A stretch of DNA of 64,000 nucleotides. Source: Planctomycetota bacterium (GTDB lineage: Bacteria; Planctomycetota; UBA1135; GCA-002686595). Positions 29,062-37,209 of this stretch are shown here, piece after piece. Location: contig JADYYP010000035.1 of the NCBI GenBank assembly GCA_020853575.1, forward strand, positions 62,001 through 126,000, written 5' to 3'. The notes beneath the pieces are model-generated. The model saw only the letters and a program-made list of their open reading frames with translations, made no database searches and was not told where the DNA came from. The translations under genes were made by a program, and so were the position numbers. Each line of letters begins with the position of its first letter. Position 1 is the stretch's first letter.

Positions 29062-29802
29062 ATGCGATCTACCCTCGTCCTGCTGAAGCGCGAGCTGACC
29101 GGCTACTTCGCCACGCCGGTCGCTTACGTGTTCATCTGCATCTTCCTGCTCTTGTGCGGGATCCTGACCTTCTACCTGGGCAGCTTCTACGAGAACGGAC
29201 AGGCCACCCTGGGGCCCGCGTTCTTCGAGTTCCACCCGATCCTGTACATCGTGCTGATCCCGGCGATCTCGATGCGCCTGTGGGCCGAGGAGCGCAAGCA
29301 AGGCACGATCGAGCTCTTGATGACGCTGCCGGTGACGCTGCCGCAGCTGGTGATCTCCAAGTTCGCCGCGGCCTGGATCTTCGCCGGCATCGCGCTGGCG
29401 CTGACCTTCCCGCTGTGGCTGACCGTCAACTACCTGGGCGATCCGGACAACGGCGTGATCGTGGCCAGCTACATCGCGAGCTGGCTGATGGCCGGAGGCT
29501 ACTTGGCGCTGGGCGCGTGCATCTCGGCCATCACTAAGAACCAGGTGATCGCCTTCGTGCTGGCCGTGATCGTCTCGCTGTGCTTCCTGATCCCCGGCCT
29601 GCCGCAGGTCGCGGGCTTCCTGGAGTCGACCTTGCACAGTGAGACGCTGGTCGAAGTGGTGCGCAGCTTCAGCTTCATGACCCACTTCGGCGCGATCTCG
29701 CGCGGCGTGATCGACCTGCGCGACCTGATCTTCTTCGCGTCGCTGATCGGTGTCTTCCTGTTCATGAACGCGATCGTCATCGAGCTGAAGAAGGCGGACT
29801 AG
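29062..29802 (+). CDS. ABC-2 type permease (GldF-like)
   Basis: This 246-residue permease has six membrane segments (about residues 20-40, 57-75, 100-125, 137-160, 167-190, 220-242). The conserved cytoplasmic loop MRLWAEERKQGTIELLMTLPV is the signature of ABC-2/GldF permeases. It lies 11 bp after its ATPase and 4 bp before the GldG-like gene. It would form the transmembrane pore with the ATPase at 28097. Confidence 0.92.
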   Translation: MRSTLVLLKRELTGYFATPVAYVFICIFLLLCGILTFYLGSFYENGQATLGPAFFEFHPILYIVLIPAISMRLWAEERKQGTIELLMTLPVTLPQLVISKFAAAWIFAGIALALTFPLWLTVNYLGDPDNGVIVASYIASWLMAGGYLALGACISAITKNQVIAFVLAVIVSLCFLIPGLPQVAGFLESTLHSETLVEVVRSFSFMTHFGAISRGVIDLRDLIFFASLIGVFLFMNAIVIELKKAD

Positions 29803-29806
29803 AGCC

Positions 29807-31711
29807 ATGCAGAATCGAATGTTGCTCTCCGTCGGCGGCCTCGCGATCGGCGGACTGTTGCTGGTCGGCGTCAATCTGCTCGCCGGCAGCGCGGTCAACG
29901 GCGCGCGCCTCGACCTGACCGAGAACCAGCTGTTCACGCTCTCCCCGGGCACGCTCGGCATCCTCGACAAGATCGAGGAGCCGGTGACGCTCAAGTTCTA
30001 CCGCTCGCGCAAGGAAGCCGAGAAGTACGTCGGTCCCTTCGCGCGGCGCATCGAGGAGTTGCTGCGCGAGTACCAGTCCGCGTCGCACGGCAAGCTGGCC
30101 CTCGAGGTGCTCGATCCCGTGCCGTTCTCCGAAGTCGAGGAGCAGGCCATCCAAGCGGGCCTCAAGGCGCTCTCGACCTCGCCGGGCGAGCAGATCTACC
30201 TGGGCGTCGCGGGCTCCAACACCGTCGGGGACTCGAAGGCGATCGCCTTCCTGCACCCCACGCGCGAGGCCTTCCTCGAGTACGACCTGTCGAAGCTCGT
30301 GTTCGACCTGGCGCACCCGCAGAAGATGGTCGTGGGCCTGGTCTCGAGCCTGCCGATCGAGGGTCAAGCCGACCCCTTCAACATGCGCCGCGACGCGCCG
30401 CAACCCTGGGCCGTGGTCGATCAGATCCGCGAGTTCTACGAGCTGCGCTCGATCCCGCCGAGCGCGACCTCGATCGACAAGGACGTCGAGCTGCTGTTCG
30501 TCGTGCACCCGAAGAACGTGCAGCCCGGCCTGAGCTACGCCATCGACCAGTTCGTGTTGCGCGGCGGCCGCGCCATGGTCTTCACCGACCCCTACTGCCA
30601 GGCCGACCAACCGCCGAGCGATCCGCAGAATCCGCTCAGTGCCATGATGGCGCCGCGCAACTCGGAGCTGCCGGCCCTGTTCGACGCCTGGGGCATTTCG
30701 ATGCCCAAGGACAAGCTCGCCACCGACCGCAAGTTCGCCACGCCGGTCAGTTGGCAGAACCGCGGCCGCTACGAGCAAGTGCCCTTCACGGCCTGGCCGA
30801 TGATCCCGCGCGACGGGCTGATCGAAGGCGAGGTCTCGACCAGCGAGCTCAAGACCCTGGCCTTCCGCTATCCGGGCTTCCTGGAGGTCAAGGACGGCGC
30901 GACGACCCAGTTCACGCCGCTGATCCAGACCTCCGAGGAGTCGATGGAGGTGCCGGTGAGCTCGATCCAGTTCTCACCCGATCCGCCCAAGCTCTTGGCC
31001 GAGTTCTTCCCCAGCCAGAAGAAGATGACGCTCGCCGCGCGCATCACCGGCAAGGTCAAGTCGGCCTTCCCCGGCGGCAAGCCCGCGCCCGCGCCAACCA
31101 ACGGCGAGGAGCCTCCGGCCGAGCCCGCGGCCGAGCACTTGGCCGAATCGCAGGGCGAGATCAACGTCGTGGTCGTGGCCGACGCCGACATGCTCGAGGA
31201 CTCGTCCTGGGTGCAGATCCAGAACTTCCTCGGACAACGCATCCCGATGAAGCTGGCCGACAACGGCGACTTCGTGATCAACACGATCGACTTCATGCGC
31301 GGCTCGACCGACCTGGTCAGCCTGCGCGCACGCGGCGTGTCGGCCTATCCCTTCACGGTGGTCGACGAGATCCGGCGCGTGGCGGAACAGAACTACCGCG
31401 CCGAGGAGCAGCGCCTGATCGACGAGCAGGACAAGACCGAGCGCGAGCTCAACGACTTGCTCTCGAAGTCCGGCGAGAACGCCGAGCAGGTGCTGATGAG
31501 CGCCGAAGTGCAGGGCAAGATCGAGGGGCTGCGCGACACGCTCGCCAGCACCAAGAAGCGCCTGCGCGAGGTGCGCTTCAACCTCAACAACGACGTCGAG
31601 TCGCTGGGGACCAAGCTCAAGGTGCTCAACATCGCCGTCGTGCCGCTGTGCGTGATCGCGCTGGCGCTGATCACGTTCATCTATCGACTCAACCGTCGCC
31701 GCACCGCGTGA
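29807..31711 (+). CDS. GldG-like ABC transporter auxiliary protein
   Basis: This 634-residue protein has an N-terminal membrane helix (residues 5-27) and the GldG landmark LTENQLFTLSPGT. A large extracytoplasmic domain then carries an alpha/beta segment (VVGLVSSLPIEG near 170). A Pro/Glu-rich insert at about 425-445, a C-terminal coiled coil (EEQRLIDEQDKTERELNDLL) and a final membrane helix at about 605-628 complete it. GldG in gliding Bacteroidetes acts with GldA and GldF; outside that group the same trio occurs in non-gliding bacteria with an unknown substrate. Confidence 0.88.
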   Translation: MQNRMLLSVGGLAIGGLLLVGVNLLAGSAVNGARLDLTENQLFTLSPGTLGILDKIEEPVTLKFYRSRKEAEKYVGPFARRIEELLREYQSASHGKLALEVLDPVPFSEVEEQAIQAGLKALSTSPGEQIYLGVAGSNTVGDSKAIAFLHPTREAFLEYDLSKLVFDLAHPQKMVVGLVSSLPIEGQADPFNMRRDAPQPWAVVDQIREFYELRSIPPSATSIDKDVELLFVVHPKNVQPGLSYAIDQFVLRGGRAMVFTDPYCQADQPPSDPQNPLSAMMAPRNSELPALFDAWGISMPKDKLATDRKFATPVSWQNRGRYEQVPFTAWPMIPRDGLIEGEVSTSELKTLAFRYPGFLEVKDGATTQFTPLIQTSEESMEVPVSSIQFSPDPPKLLAEFFPSQKKMTLAARITGKVKSAFPGGKPAPAPTNGEEPPAEPAAEHLAESQGEINVVVVADADMLEDSSWVQIQNFLGQRIPMKLADNGDFVINTIDFMRGSTDLVSLRARGVSAYPFTVVDEIRRVAEQNYRAEEQRLIDEQDKTERELNDLLSKSGENAEQVLMSAEVQGKIEGLRDTLASTKKRLREVRFNLNNDVESLGTKLKVLNIAVVPLCVIALALITFIYRLNRRRTA

Positions 31712-31718
31712 GGGCAGC

Positions 31719-33011
31719 ATGAACCAGAAGACCTTCGGCATCTTGGCGGTCGTCACCGGCGTGGTGCTCGCCGCTGGCGTATTCGTGTCGCAGCGGGGCG
31801 AGTCCGGCGCGGCCACGGCCAACCCGACGCTCGGCAAGCGTCTGTTCCCCGAGCTCGGCGCGCGCCTCAACGACGTCGCCAAGCTGACCGTCGTCTCCAA
31901 GGACGCGACCATCAACCTCGAGAAGAACGGCGCGAGCTGGGGCGTCGCGGACAAGGGCGGTTATCCGGTCGACTTCGGCAAGGTCAAGCAATTGGCCGTG
32001 GCCGTGTCCGAGATGGAGCTCTTGGCGCAGATGACCGCCAACCCCGCGAGCCACGCCAAGCTCGGCGTCGAGGAACCGACGGCGGCCGAGGCGAGCTCAC
32101 GGCGCGTGACGCTCAAGGACGCGTCGGGCGCGGTGCTCGCCGACCTGATCGTCGGCAAGCCCAAGCCGCACGAGGGCTTCGGCGGTCGGGGCTCGCTGTT
32201 CGTGCGCAAGGAAGGCGAGAGCCAGGCCTGGGAGGTTTCGGGCCAGCTCAGCGTCGCCGGCAGCGTCAACGATTGGCTCAGCCGCGAGATCGGCAAGCTC
32301 GAGGGCACGCGCGTCAAGCGCGTCTTCGTGCAGCATGCCGACGGCAACACGCTGGCGGTGAGCAAGGGCAGCGCGACCGACAAGGACTTCAGCGTCGAGA
32401 ATCTCCCCGAGGGCGCCGAGTTGCAGTGGCCGGGTGTAGCCGGCGGCATCGGCAGCGCACTGCAATACTTGTCGCTCGACGACGTGCAGAAGAGCGAGGG
32501 CTTCGACCTGGCGGGCGCGACCAGCGCGACCTTCGAGTGCTTCGACGGCTTGGTGGTCACGGCGCGCTCGATCGAGCGGGACTCCAAGACCTGGGTCGCG
32601 CTCTCGGCCAAGATCGACGAGAGCTTGCGCGCGGCGGCGCCCGGACCGCAGGCCCCGCCGCCCGCGGAGGGTGAGCCTGCGCCCGAGACGCCCAAGGAAC
32701 CGGAGCTCAAAGCGCTCGAGGACGTGAAGAAGGAAGCGGACGAGCTCAACGCCAAGTGGAGCGCGTGGGTCTACGCGGTTCCGGGCTACAGCGCGGCCAA
32801 CTTGCGCAAGAAGCTGACCGACCTGCTCAAGGCTCCCGAGCCGGTCGCGCCGCCGGATGGCAGCGCGCCCAGCGATGGCCTCACGCCGCCGGACGAAGAC
32901 GCCACGCACGGCGCGGACGATGGACACGGCCACGGCACGTCGACGCCAGCGGGCGATGCTCCCGCGCCCGTTCCCACGGACCCGCCGGCGGACAAGCCCA
33001 GCGACGGCTGA
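31719..33011 (+). CDS. DUF4340 family protein
   Basis: This 430-residue protein has an N-terminal membrane anchor (residues 4-23) followed by two DUF4340-type beta-rich modules. WGVADKGGYPVDFGKVKQLAVAVSEMELL near residue 68 and the PHEGFGGRGSLFVRKEG segment near 147 are its landmarks. The last 60 residues are Pro/Asp/His-rich and low complexity. DUF4340 genes regularly follow gldF/gldG-like genes, and this one is 7 bp downstream. The role is unknown but presumably extracytoplasmic and tied to the ABC transporter. A strong hairpin lies after its stop. Confidence 0.88.
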   Translation: MNQKTFGILAVVTGVVLAAGVFVSQRGESGAATANPTLGKRLFPELGARLNDVAKLTVVSKDATINLEKNGASWGVADKGGYPVDFGKVKQLAVAVSEMELLAQMTANPASHAKLGVEEPTAAEASSRRVTLKDASGAVLADLIVGKPKPHEGFGGRGSLFVRKEGESQAWEVSGQLSVAGSVNDWLSREIGKLEGTRVKRVFVQHADGNTLAVSKGSATDKDFSVENLPEGAELQWPGVAGGIGSALQYLSLDDVQKSEGFDLAGATSATFECFDGLVVTARSIERDSKTWVALSAKIDESLRAAAPGPQAPPPAEGEPAPETPKEPELKALEDVKKEADELNAKWSAWVYAVPGYSAANLRKKLTDLLKAPEPVAPPDGSAPSDGLTPPDEDATHGADDGHGHGTSTPAGDAPAPVPTDPPADKPSDG

Positions 33012-33044
33012 AGACCGGCGCCTGCGAACCTCGCGCACCGCACC

Positions 33045-33079
33045 ACGGCGCGCAGCGAGCACCCGCTCCTGCGCGCCGT
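33045..33079. terminator. 11-bp perfect hairpin between convergent genes
   Basis: ACGGCGCGCAG (33045-33055) pairs perfectly with CTGCGCGCCGT (33069-33079) around a 13-nt loop. It lies in the 90-bp gap between the DUF4340 and antiporter stops, so it could terminate both. There is no T-tract on either strand. Confidence 0.6.
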
Positions 33080-33101
33080 TGCTCTGCCCGCGGGGCGCGC
33101 G

Positions 33102-35153
33102 TCAACCCTTCTTCCGCGGTCCGAGCAACGTCTCGACGCGCGCGACTTGCTCCTCGGTGCCGGTGACGGCGACCACATCGCCGGTTTGCAGCACGTGCTC
33201 GGCCGTCGGCGAGGCCCAGCCCTGCTCACCGCGCGCGATGCACACCACCGTCGCGCCGCTGCGCGCATGCACGTCGACCTCGGCCAGCGTGCGACCGACG
33301 GCCTCGCTGCGCGAGCTGACGCGCACCGAGTGGAGCGTGCCCAACCCCGGCAGCACCTGCGACACCGCGTCCAGTCCCCCGCGGCCCTGGCGCACCAGCG
33401 ACTCGAGCACCACCTGCGAGCCCGCGCGGAAATGGCCGTCGAGATCGGCGACGCGCTTGCGGAACGCACGCACCACGACGAACAGCGTGACCAGGGCGGC
33501 CGCGAGAGCCAGCGCGACTCCAGCGCGCGCGGGAACGAACGGTTGAACGGCGGCGAGCACGGGAACGCCCAGTCCCAGCAGCGTGGCGAGTTGCACCGCG
33601 GCGTACAGCGTTCGGCGCGGCGCGAGCGCCATGTCCGCGGCGCCGGAACCGGCGCTCGGCAGCGCCTGCTCGGAGAGCACCGCCGCGAGCCGCCGCGAGC
33701 CGCGCAGGATGCCGACACAGAACGGCGCGCTGCACACCAGCGCGGCACCGACGAGCAAGCCCTGCGCGACCACGGCCTCGAGCTCGAAGGCCTCGATCAA
33801 CCAATGCTCGAGCGGAGCCATCCACAGCGACACGCCGACGATCACGGCGATGATCAGCAGCGCGTCGAGCCCGAGCCAAGCCAGGATGCGCCGAATCTCG
33901 GCGCGCCGGCCCTCGACCTTGCGTCGCCCGAGGGACTCGATCCAGGTCGCGTGCAGCGTCTCGAACACCGCGACACGCGGCGAGACGCGGTGCTCGAGCG
34001 CCGCGGCGACGCGTTCGGATCGGTTGAGCCACAGGGGCTCGAGCACGACCGTGATCACGCACACCGCGGCGGCGATCGAGTGCAGCTCGGCACCCCGCTC
34101 GCCAGCGCCACGGCCGACTTCCGCGACCAGGAAACCGTACTCGCCGACGGGCAGGAGCCACAGCGCGCTGCGCACGCTCTTGCCCAGACCGTGACCCGCG
34201 AGCACACCGCCGACCGACAACCCGCCGATCTTGCCGACCACGATCACCAGCGTGAGCACGATGGCCAACGGCAAGTGCTCGAGCACCACCGCCGGGTCGA
34301 TCATCATCCCCACCGCGACGAAGAAGATCGCCGCGAAGATGTCGCGCACCGGGCGCACCATGGGCTCGAGGATGCGCGCGTGTCCGGCCTCGGCGGCCAG
34401 CGTGCCGGCGCAGAACGCGCCGAGCGCGATCGAGTAGCCGGCGCGCTCGGCGAGCAGCGCGAATCCGAAGCACACGCCGACCGCCGCGAGCAGCGTCACT
34501 TCGCGATTGCCGGTCGCCATCACCCAGCGCAAGAGCCGCGGCACGATCACCAGGCCACCCGCGACCAGCGCCGCCAGGAACGCACCGAGCTTGAGCGACG
34601 AAACCACGAACTCGCCCGCCGTCAGCCCCACGCCGCTCATCAGCGCCGTGAGCAGCGCGAGCAGCAGCATCGAGACCAAGTCCTCGACCACCAGGATCCC
34701 GAACACGAACTCGCGGATGCGCGGGTCCGCGCTGCGCTCGCCGAGCAGCTTGGCGACCACCATCGTGCTGGCGATGGCCACGATCGCACCGATGCAAGCA
34801 CTCTCCTCGGTGCCGAAGCCGAACAGCCGCGCACTGGAAAACCCCAGCCAGAACAACAGCGCGGTCTCGAGCGCGACGATGAACACCGCGGCGGCGCCCA
34901 AGTCGATCAACTTGCGCAGGCTGAATTCGAGCCCGATCGAGAACATCAGCAGCGTGACGCCCAGTTCGGCGAGCGTGCCGACCGACTGCACGTCGGCGAA
35001 CAGAGGCAGGGGCACGTGCGGACCGATCACCAACCCCGCGAGCAGGTAGCCCAGCACGACCGGTTGCCGCAGCCGCTGGAACACGACCGCGACGACCGCG
35101 GCCGTGACCAGCACCAACGCCAGGTCCTTCAGGAAGCCATCGAACTCGACCAT
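33102..35153 (-). CDS. CPA2-family cation:proton antiporter with RCK_C domain
   Basis: This 683-residue Kef/CPA2 antiporter has about twelve N-terminal membrane helices (residues 8-395), including PVVLGYLLAGLVIGP and LGVTLLMFSIGLEFSL. Two or three further hydrophobic segments are near 440-560. A C-terminal RCK_C (TrkA-C) domain at about 595-680 begins after the LVRQGRGGLDAV stretch. It likely exchanges K+ or Na+ for H+ and is gated by a ligand at RCK_C; the usual TrkA-N nucleotide-binding domain is absent. It follows the DNA methyltransferase by 12 bp, and a TAGCCT hexamer 9 bp before its ATG overlaps that gene's stop. Confidence 0.92.
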   Translation of the reverse strand: MVEFDGFLKDLALVLVTAAVVAVVFQRLRQPVVLGYLLAGLVIGPHVPLPLFADVQSVGTLAELGVTLLMFSIGLEFSLRKLIDLGAAAVFIVALETALLFWLGFSSARLFGFGTEESACIGAIVAIASTMVVAKLLGERSADPRIREFVFGILVVEDLVSMLLLALLTALMSGVGLTAGEFVVSSLKLGAFLAALVAGGLVIVPRLLRWVMATGNREVTLLAAVGVCFGFALLAERAGYSIALGAFCAGTLAAEAGHARILEPMVRPVRDIFAAIFFVAVGMMIDPAVVLEHLPLAIVLTLVIVVGKIGGLSVGGVLAGHGLGKSVRSALWLLPVGEYGFLVAEVGRGAGERGAELHSIAAAVCVITVVLEPLWLNRSERVAAALEHRVSPRVAVFETLHATWIESLGRRKVEGRRAEIRRILAWLGLDALLIIAVIVGVSLWMAPLEHWLIEAFELEAVVAQGLLVGAALVCSAPFCVGILRGSRRLAAVLSEQALPSAGSGAADMALAPRRTLYAAVQLATLLGLGVPVLAAVQPFVPARAGVALALAAALVTLFVVVRAFRKRVADLDGHFRAGSQVVLESLVRQGRGGLDAVSQVLPGLGTLHSVRVSSRSEAVGRTLAEVDVHARSGATVVCIARGEQGWASPTAEHVLQTGDVVAVTGTEEQVARVETLLGPRKKG

Positions 35154-35162
35154 CGCGCGCCC

Positions 35163-35168
35163 AGGCTA
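35163..35168 (-). promoter_or_regulatory. -10-like TAGCCT overlapping a stop codon
   Basis: On the minus strand TAGCCT includes the TAG stop of the methyltransferase gene and ends 9 bp before the antiporter ATG at 35153. It may give the antiporter its own leaderless transcript. Confidence 0.4.
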
Positions 35169-35876
35169 CTTGGGGCTGCTCGCGCGCGGGCCGCGCTCTT
35201 TCTTGAAGATCAGGAGGTGGTTGAAGCCGCGCAGGAAGAAGTTCCCTTCCTCGGCCGCGCGGTGGTAAGTGGGTCGCTCGAGCGTGCGATTGCCGCGCAC
35301 GACGCATACGTGGTCGATCGGGCGGAAGCGCTCGGCGAGCTGCGCGTAGAGGCGCGCGCCGAGCCCGACGAAGCCGCGCTTCTTGTCGAAGGTGTCGGAG
35401 ACGTAGAGCGCGAGGTAGCGCCGATCGCGCAGCACGCGCTCGACCTCGCCGAAGACGCCTTCCAGGGCCTCGAAGTAGCTGCCGTCGAAGGCGTCGAGCT
35501 TGCCGATGCAGTCCGGCGCCTCGGAGTAGTCCAGGTGCGTCGAGTACGGCGGATCCATGAACACGAAATCCGCCACGCCGTCCTCCAACGGCAACTTGCG
35601 CGCGTCGGCGCGGAAGATGTCCTTGCGCGTCGGGGCGACGTCGTAGCCCAGCGCGCGCCGCCCCATGTCGCGCGCGACGTCGAGCGTCGTGCCGCCTCCG
35701 CAGAACGGGTCGACCACCAGATCTTGCTCACGCGTGTAGCGTTCGAGCACGTTCCAGATCACGTAGGTCGGCGTCGCGCCCTTGAAGCGCGGATCGCCCT
35801 GCGGCTCCTCGGCGTGTTGTTGGGACGGGTAGTACCACAGCGTCGTGGTCTGCAACTTGAGCGCGGGCTTCTTCAT
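35166..35876 (-). CDS. DNA methyltransferase (N4-cytosine/N6-adenine type), orphan
   Basis: This 236-residue SAM-dependent methyltransferase has motif I-like DPFCGGGTT (56-64) and catalytic DPPY (108-111) with the YSTHLDYS continuation, the arrangement of amino-group DNA methylases. No endonuclease, specificity subunit or recognisable target-recognition insert is adjacent. It is either a solitary regulatory methylase or a member of the related RNA methylase group. It is divergent from the alpha/beta hydrolase, and a TAAGCT lies 20 bp before its ATG. Confidence 0.8.
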   Translation of the reverse strand: MKKPALKLQTTTLWYYPSQQHAEEPQGDPRFKGATPTYVIWNVLERYTREQDLVVDPFCGGGTTLDVARDMGRRALGYDVAPTRKDIFRADARKLPLEDGVADFVFMDPPYSTHLDYSEAPDCIGKLDAFDGSYFEALEGVFGEVERVLRDRRYLALYVSDTFDKKRGFVGLGARLYAQLAERFRPIDHVCVVRGNRTLERPTYHRAAEEGNFFLRGFNHLLIFKKERGPRASSPK

Positions 35877-35910
35877 GCGATGTCGACTGGGCGCGGAGCT
35901 TAGCCGTCGC

Positions 35911-35916
35911 TAGCGT
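35911..35916 (+). promoter_or_regulatory. -10-like TAGCGT 8 bp before a start codon
   Basis: GCTAGCGT ends 8 bp before the ATG at 35925. The gap to the divergent methyltransferase is only 48 bp. Confidence 0.4.
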
Positions 35917-35924
35917 GCCAGCCC

Positions 35925-36620
35925 ATGTCCGAGCCCTTCGAGGTCGCGATCGCCCATCCACACCTGGACTCCGTGGGCGCGCTGCTCGACGAGCCGCTCG
36001 GCACGGCGCGCGCCAGCGCGATCCTCTTGGCGCACGGCGCCGGAATCGACATGCAGCATCCGTGGATGGCGAGCTTGGCGGCCGCGCTCGCCGCGCGCGG
36101 TTTCCGCGTGATGCGCTTCCGCTACCCGTACATGGAGCGCGCCAGCCGCGAGGGAAAACCGATGCCCCCCGACCGCACCGCGGTCCTCGAGGACGCGCAC
36201 GCGGCGGTGTTCGAGGCCTTCGCGCGGCGCACGCGAGCGCGCCGGCGGTTGCTCGCCGGCAAGTCGCTCGGCGGGCGTATCGCGACGCACCTGGCGGCCA
36301 AGGGCTGCGACGCGCACGGGCTGGTGGTGCTCGGCTTTCCGTTGCATCCGCCGCGCGCGCCGGAAAAGCAGCGCAGCGAGCACTTCCCGGCCATCGTCCA
36401 GCCCGGGCTCTTCCTCCACGGCACGCGCGACGAGTTCGCCACGCCCGATGAGATGCGCGCCGCGCTCACGCGCTACGCCGGGCGCTCGACGCTGTCGATC
36501 GTCGAGGGTGGCAACCACTCGTTCGAGCTTCCCGCGGCGCGCCGAGTGGCGCTCCCCGAGGTGCTCGCAGACCTCGCCGGACGGATCGCGGAGTGGGACG
36601 AGAGCACCTGGCCCGAGTGA
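35925..36620 (+). CDS. alpha/beta hydrolase (KANL3/Tex30-like family)
   Basis: This 231-residue predicted cytoplasmic alpha/beta hydrolase has the oxyanion strand LLAHGAGIDMQHPWM (35-48) and FRYPYM (65-70). The nucleophile elbow is GKSLGGR with S114. A late aspartate lies in GTRDEFATP (near 175) and a histidine in GGNHSFE (near 197). These match the KANL3/Tex30 family of small bacterial hydrolases, whose substrate is unknown. It starts 48 bp from the divergent methyltransferase gene. Confidence 0.88.
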   Translation: MSEPFEVAIAHPHLDSVGALLDEPLGTARASAILLAHGAGIDMQHPWMASLAAALAARGFRVMRFRYPYMERASREGKPMPPDRTAVLEDAHAAVFEAFARRTRARRRLLAGKSLGGRIATHLAAKGCDAHGLVVLGFPLHPPRAPEKQRSEHFPAIVQPGLFLHGTRDEFATPDEMRAALTRYAGRSTLSIVEGGNHSFELPAARRVALPEVLADLAGRIAEWDESTWPE

Positions 36621-36684
36621 TCGAGTTGGAGCTCGAAGTACCAAGAGGGCCGCGTCCGGTGGGCGATCGTCACGGCGCCAAGAG

Positions 36685-36727
36685 GACGGTGGCGCGGGGA
36701 GACGGTGGCGCGGCTGGACGGTAGCTC
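36685..36727. repeat. 16-bp tandem repeat, about 2.5 copies
   Basis: GACGGTGGCGCGG occurs at 36685-36697 and again at 36701-36713, and a partial GACGGTAGCTC starts at 36717, a 16-bp period. It sits in the gap between the hydrolase stop and the small membrane protein. Confidence 0.6.
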
Positions 36728-36769
36728 AGGGAAGCGTGGCGCCAGGAGACAACCGCGCCGGCACCCGTC

Positions 36770-36991
36770 TCAGGAACCGGAGACGCGCGGAGTCTCGCGC
36801 AGCGGCGCCGCGGCCACCCGCCCGACCGCGGCGTGACCGGGTCGCAGGGCTTCGGAGGTCGGAACCGGCGCTGGACGGGACTCGGCGCGGGCCTTGGCGG
36901 TCTCGTATTCGCCCGCCAGGAACCAAGCGACGCTGCCGGCGACGCCGAGGCACACCACGATCACGAGCGCGAGCAGTTTGCGTTGGTTCAT
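36770..36991 (-). CDS. small single-pass membrane protein
   Basis: This 73-residue protein starts MNQRKLLALVIVVCLG and has one hydrophobic segment (residues 5-25), followed by a charged, Pro/Ala-rich tail. No family is recognised. The ATG at 36991 gives a sensible start; an upstream extension of 34 residues is Arg/Pro-rich and unlikely to be coding. It stands alone on the minus strand, convergent with the hydrolase gene and divergent from the secreted protein at 37210. Confidence 0.5.
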   Translation of the reverse strand: MNQRKLLALVIVVCLGVAGSVAWFLAGEYETAKARAESRPAPVPTSEALRPGHAAVGRVAAAPLRETPRVSGS

Positions 36992-37161
36992 GAGGGGCGC
37001 CGGGCGGGGGCGCGCGCGGCGGTACTGCGGATCTACACGCACGCGCGGCGGCCGGTTACGACACAGACGGCGGAAGTGTTGGAGAGTCGTCAAAGAACTC
37101 GGGATTTCCGGCCTCGAGCGGCCCGCGGTGACGAGTTCCGCCCGCGCGGACGCACAGCGTC

Positions 37162-37167
37162 TACCAT
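37162..37167 (+). promoter_or_regulatory. -10-like TACCAT before the 886-residue secreted protein gene
   Basis: The hexamer is 42 bp before the ATG at 37210. It fits the TAnnnT pattern but not the leaderless spacing. Confidence 0.25.
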
Positions 37168-37209
37168 GGTGACGATCCCCAAGTCCGAAGGCCCGACGAG
37201 AATCCCCTG

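Noticed and set aside
36710..36769. GGTAGCTCAGG resembling a tRNA D-arm after the hydrolase gene
   Set aside because: No acceptor stem, anticodon stem or TTCGA-type T-loop follows at the right distances; it is part of a 16-bp repeat.
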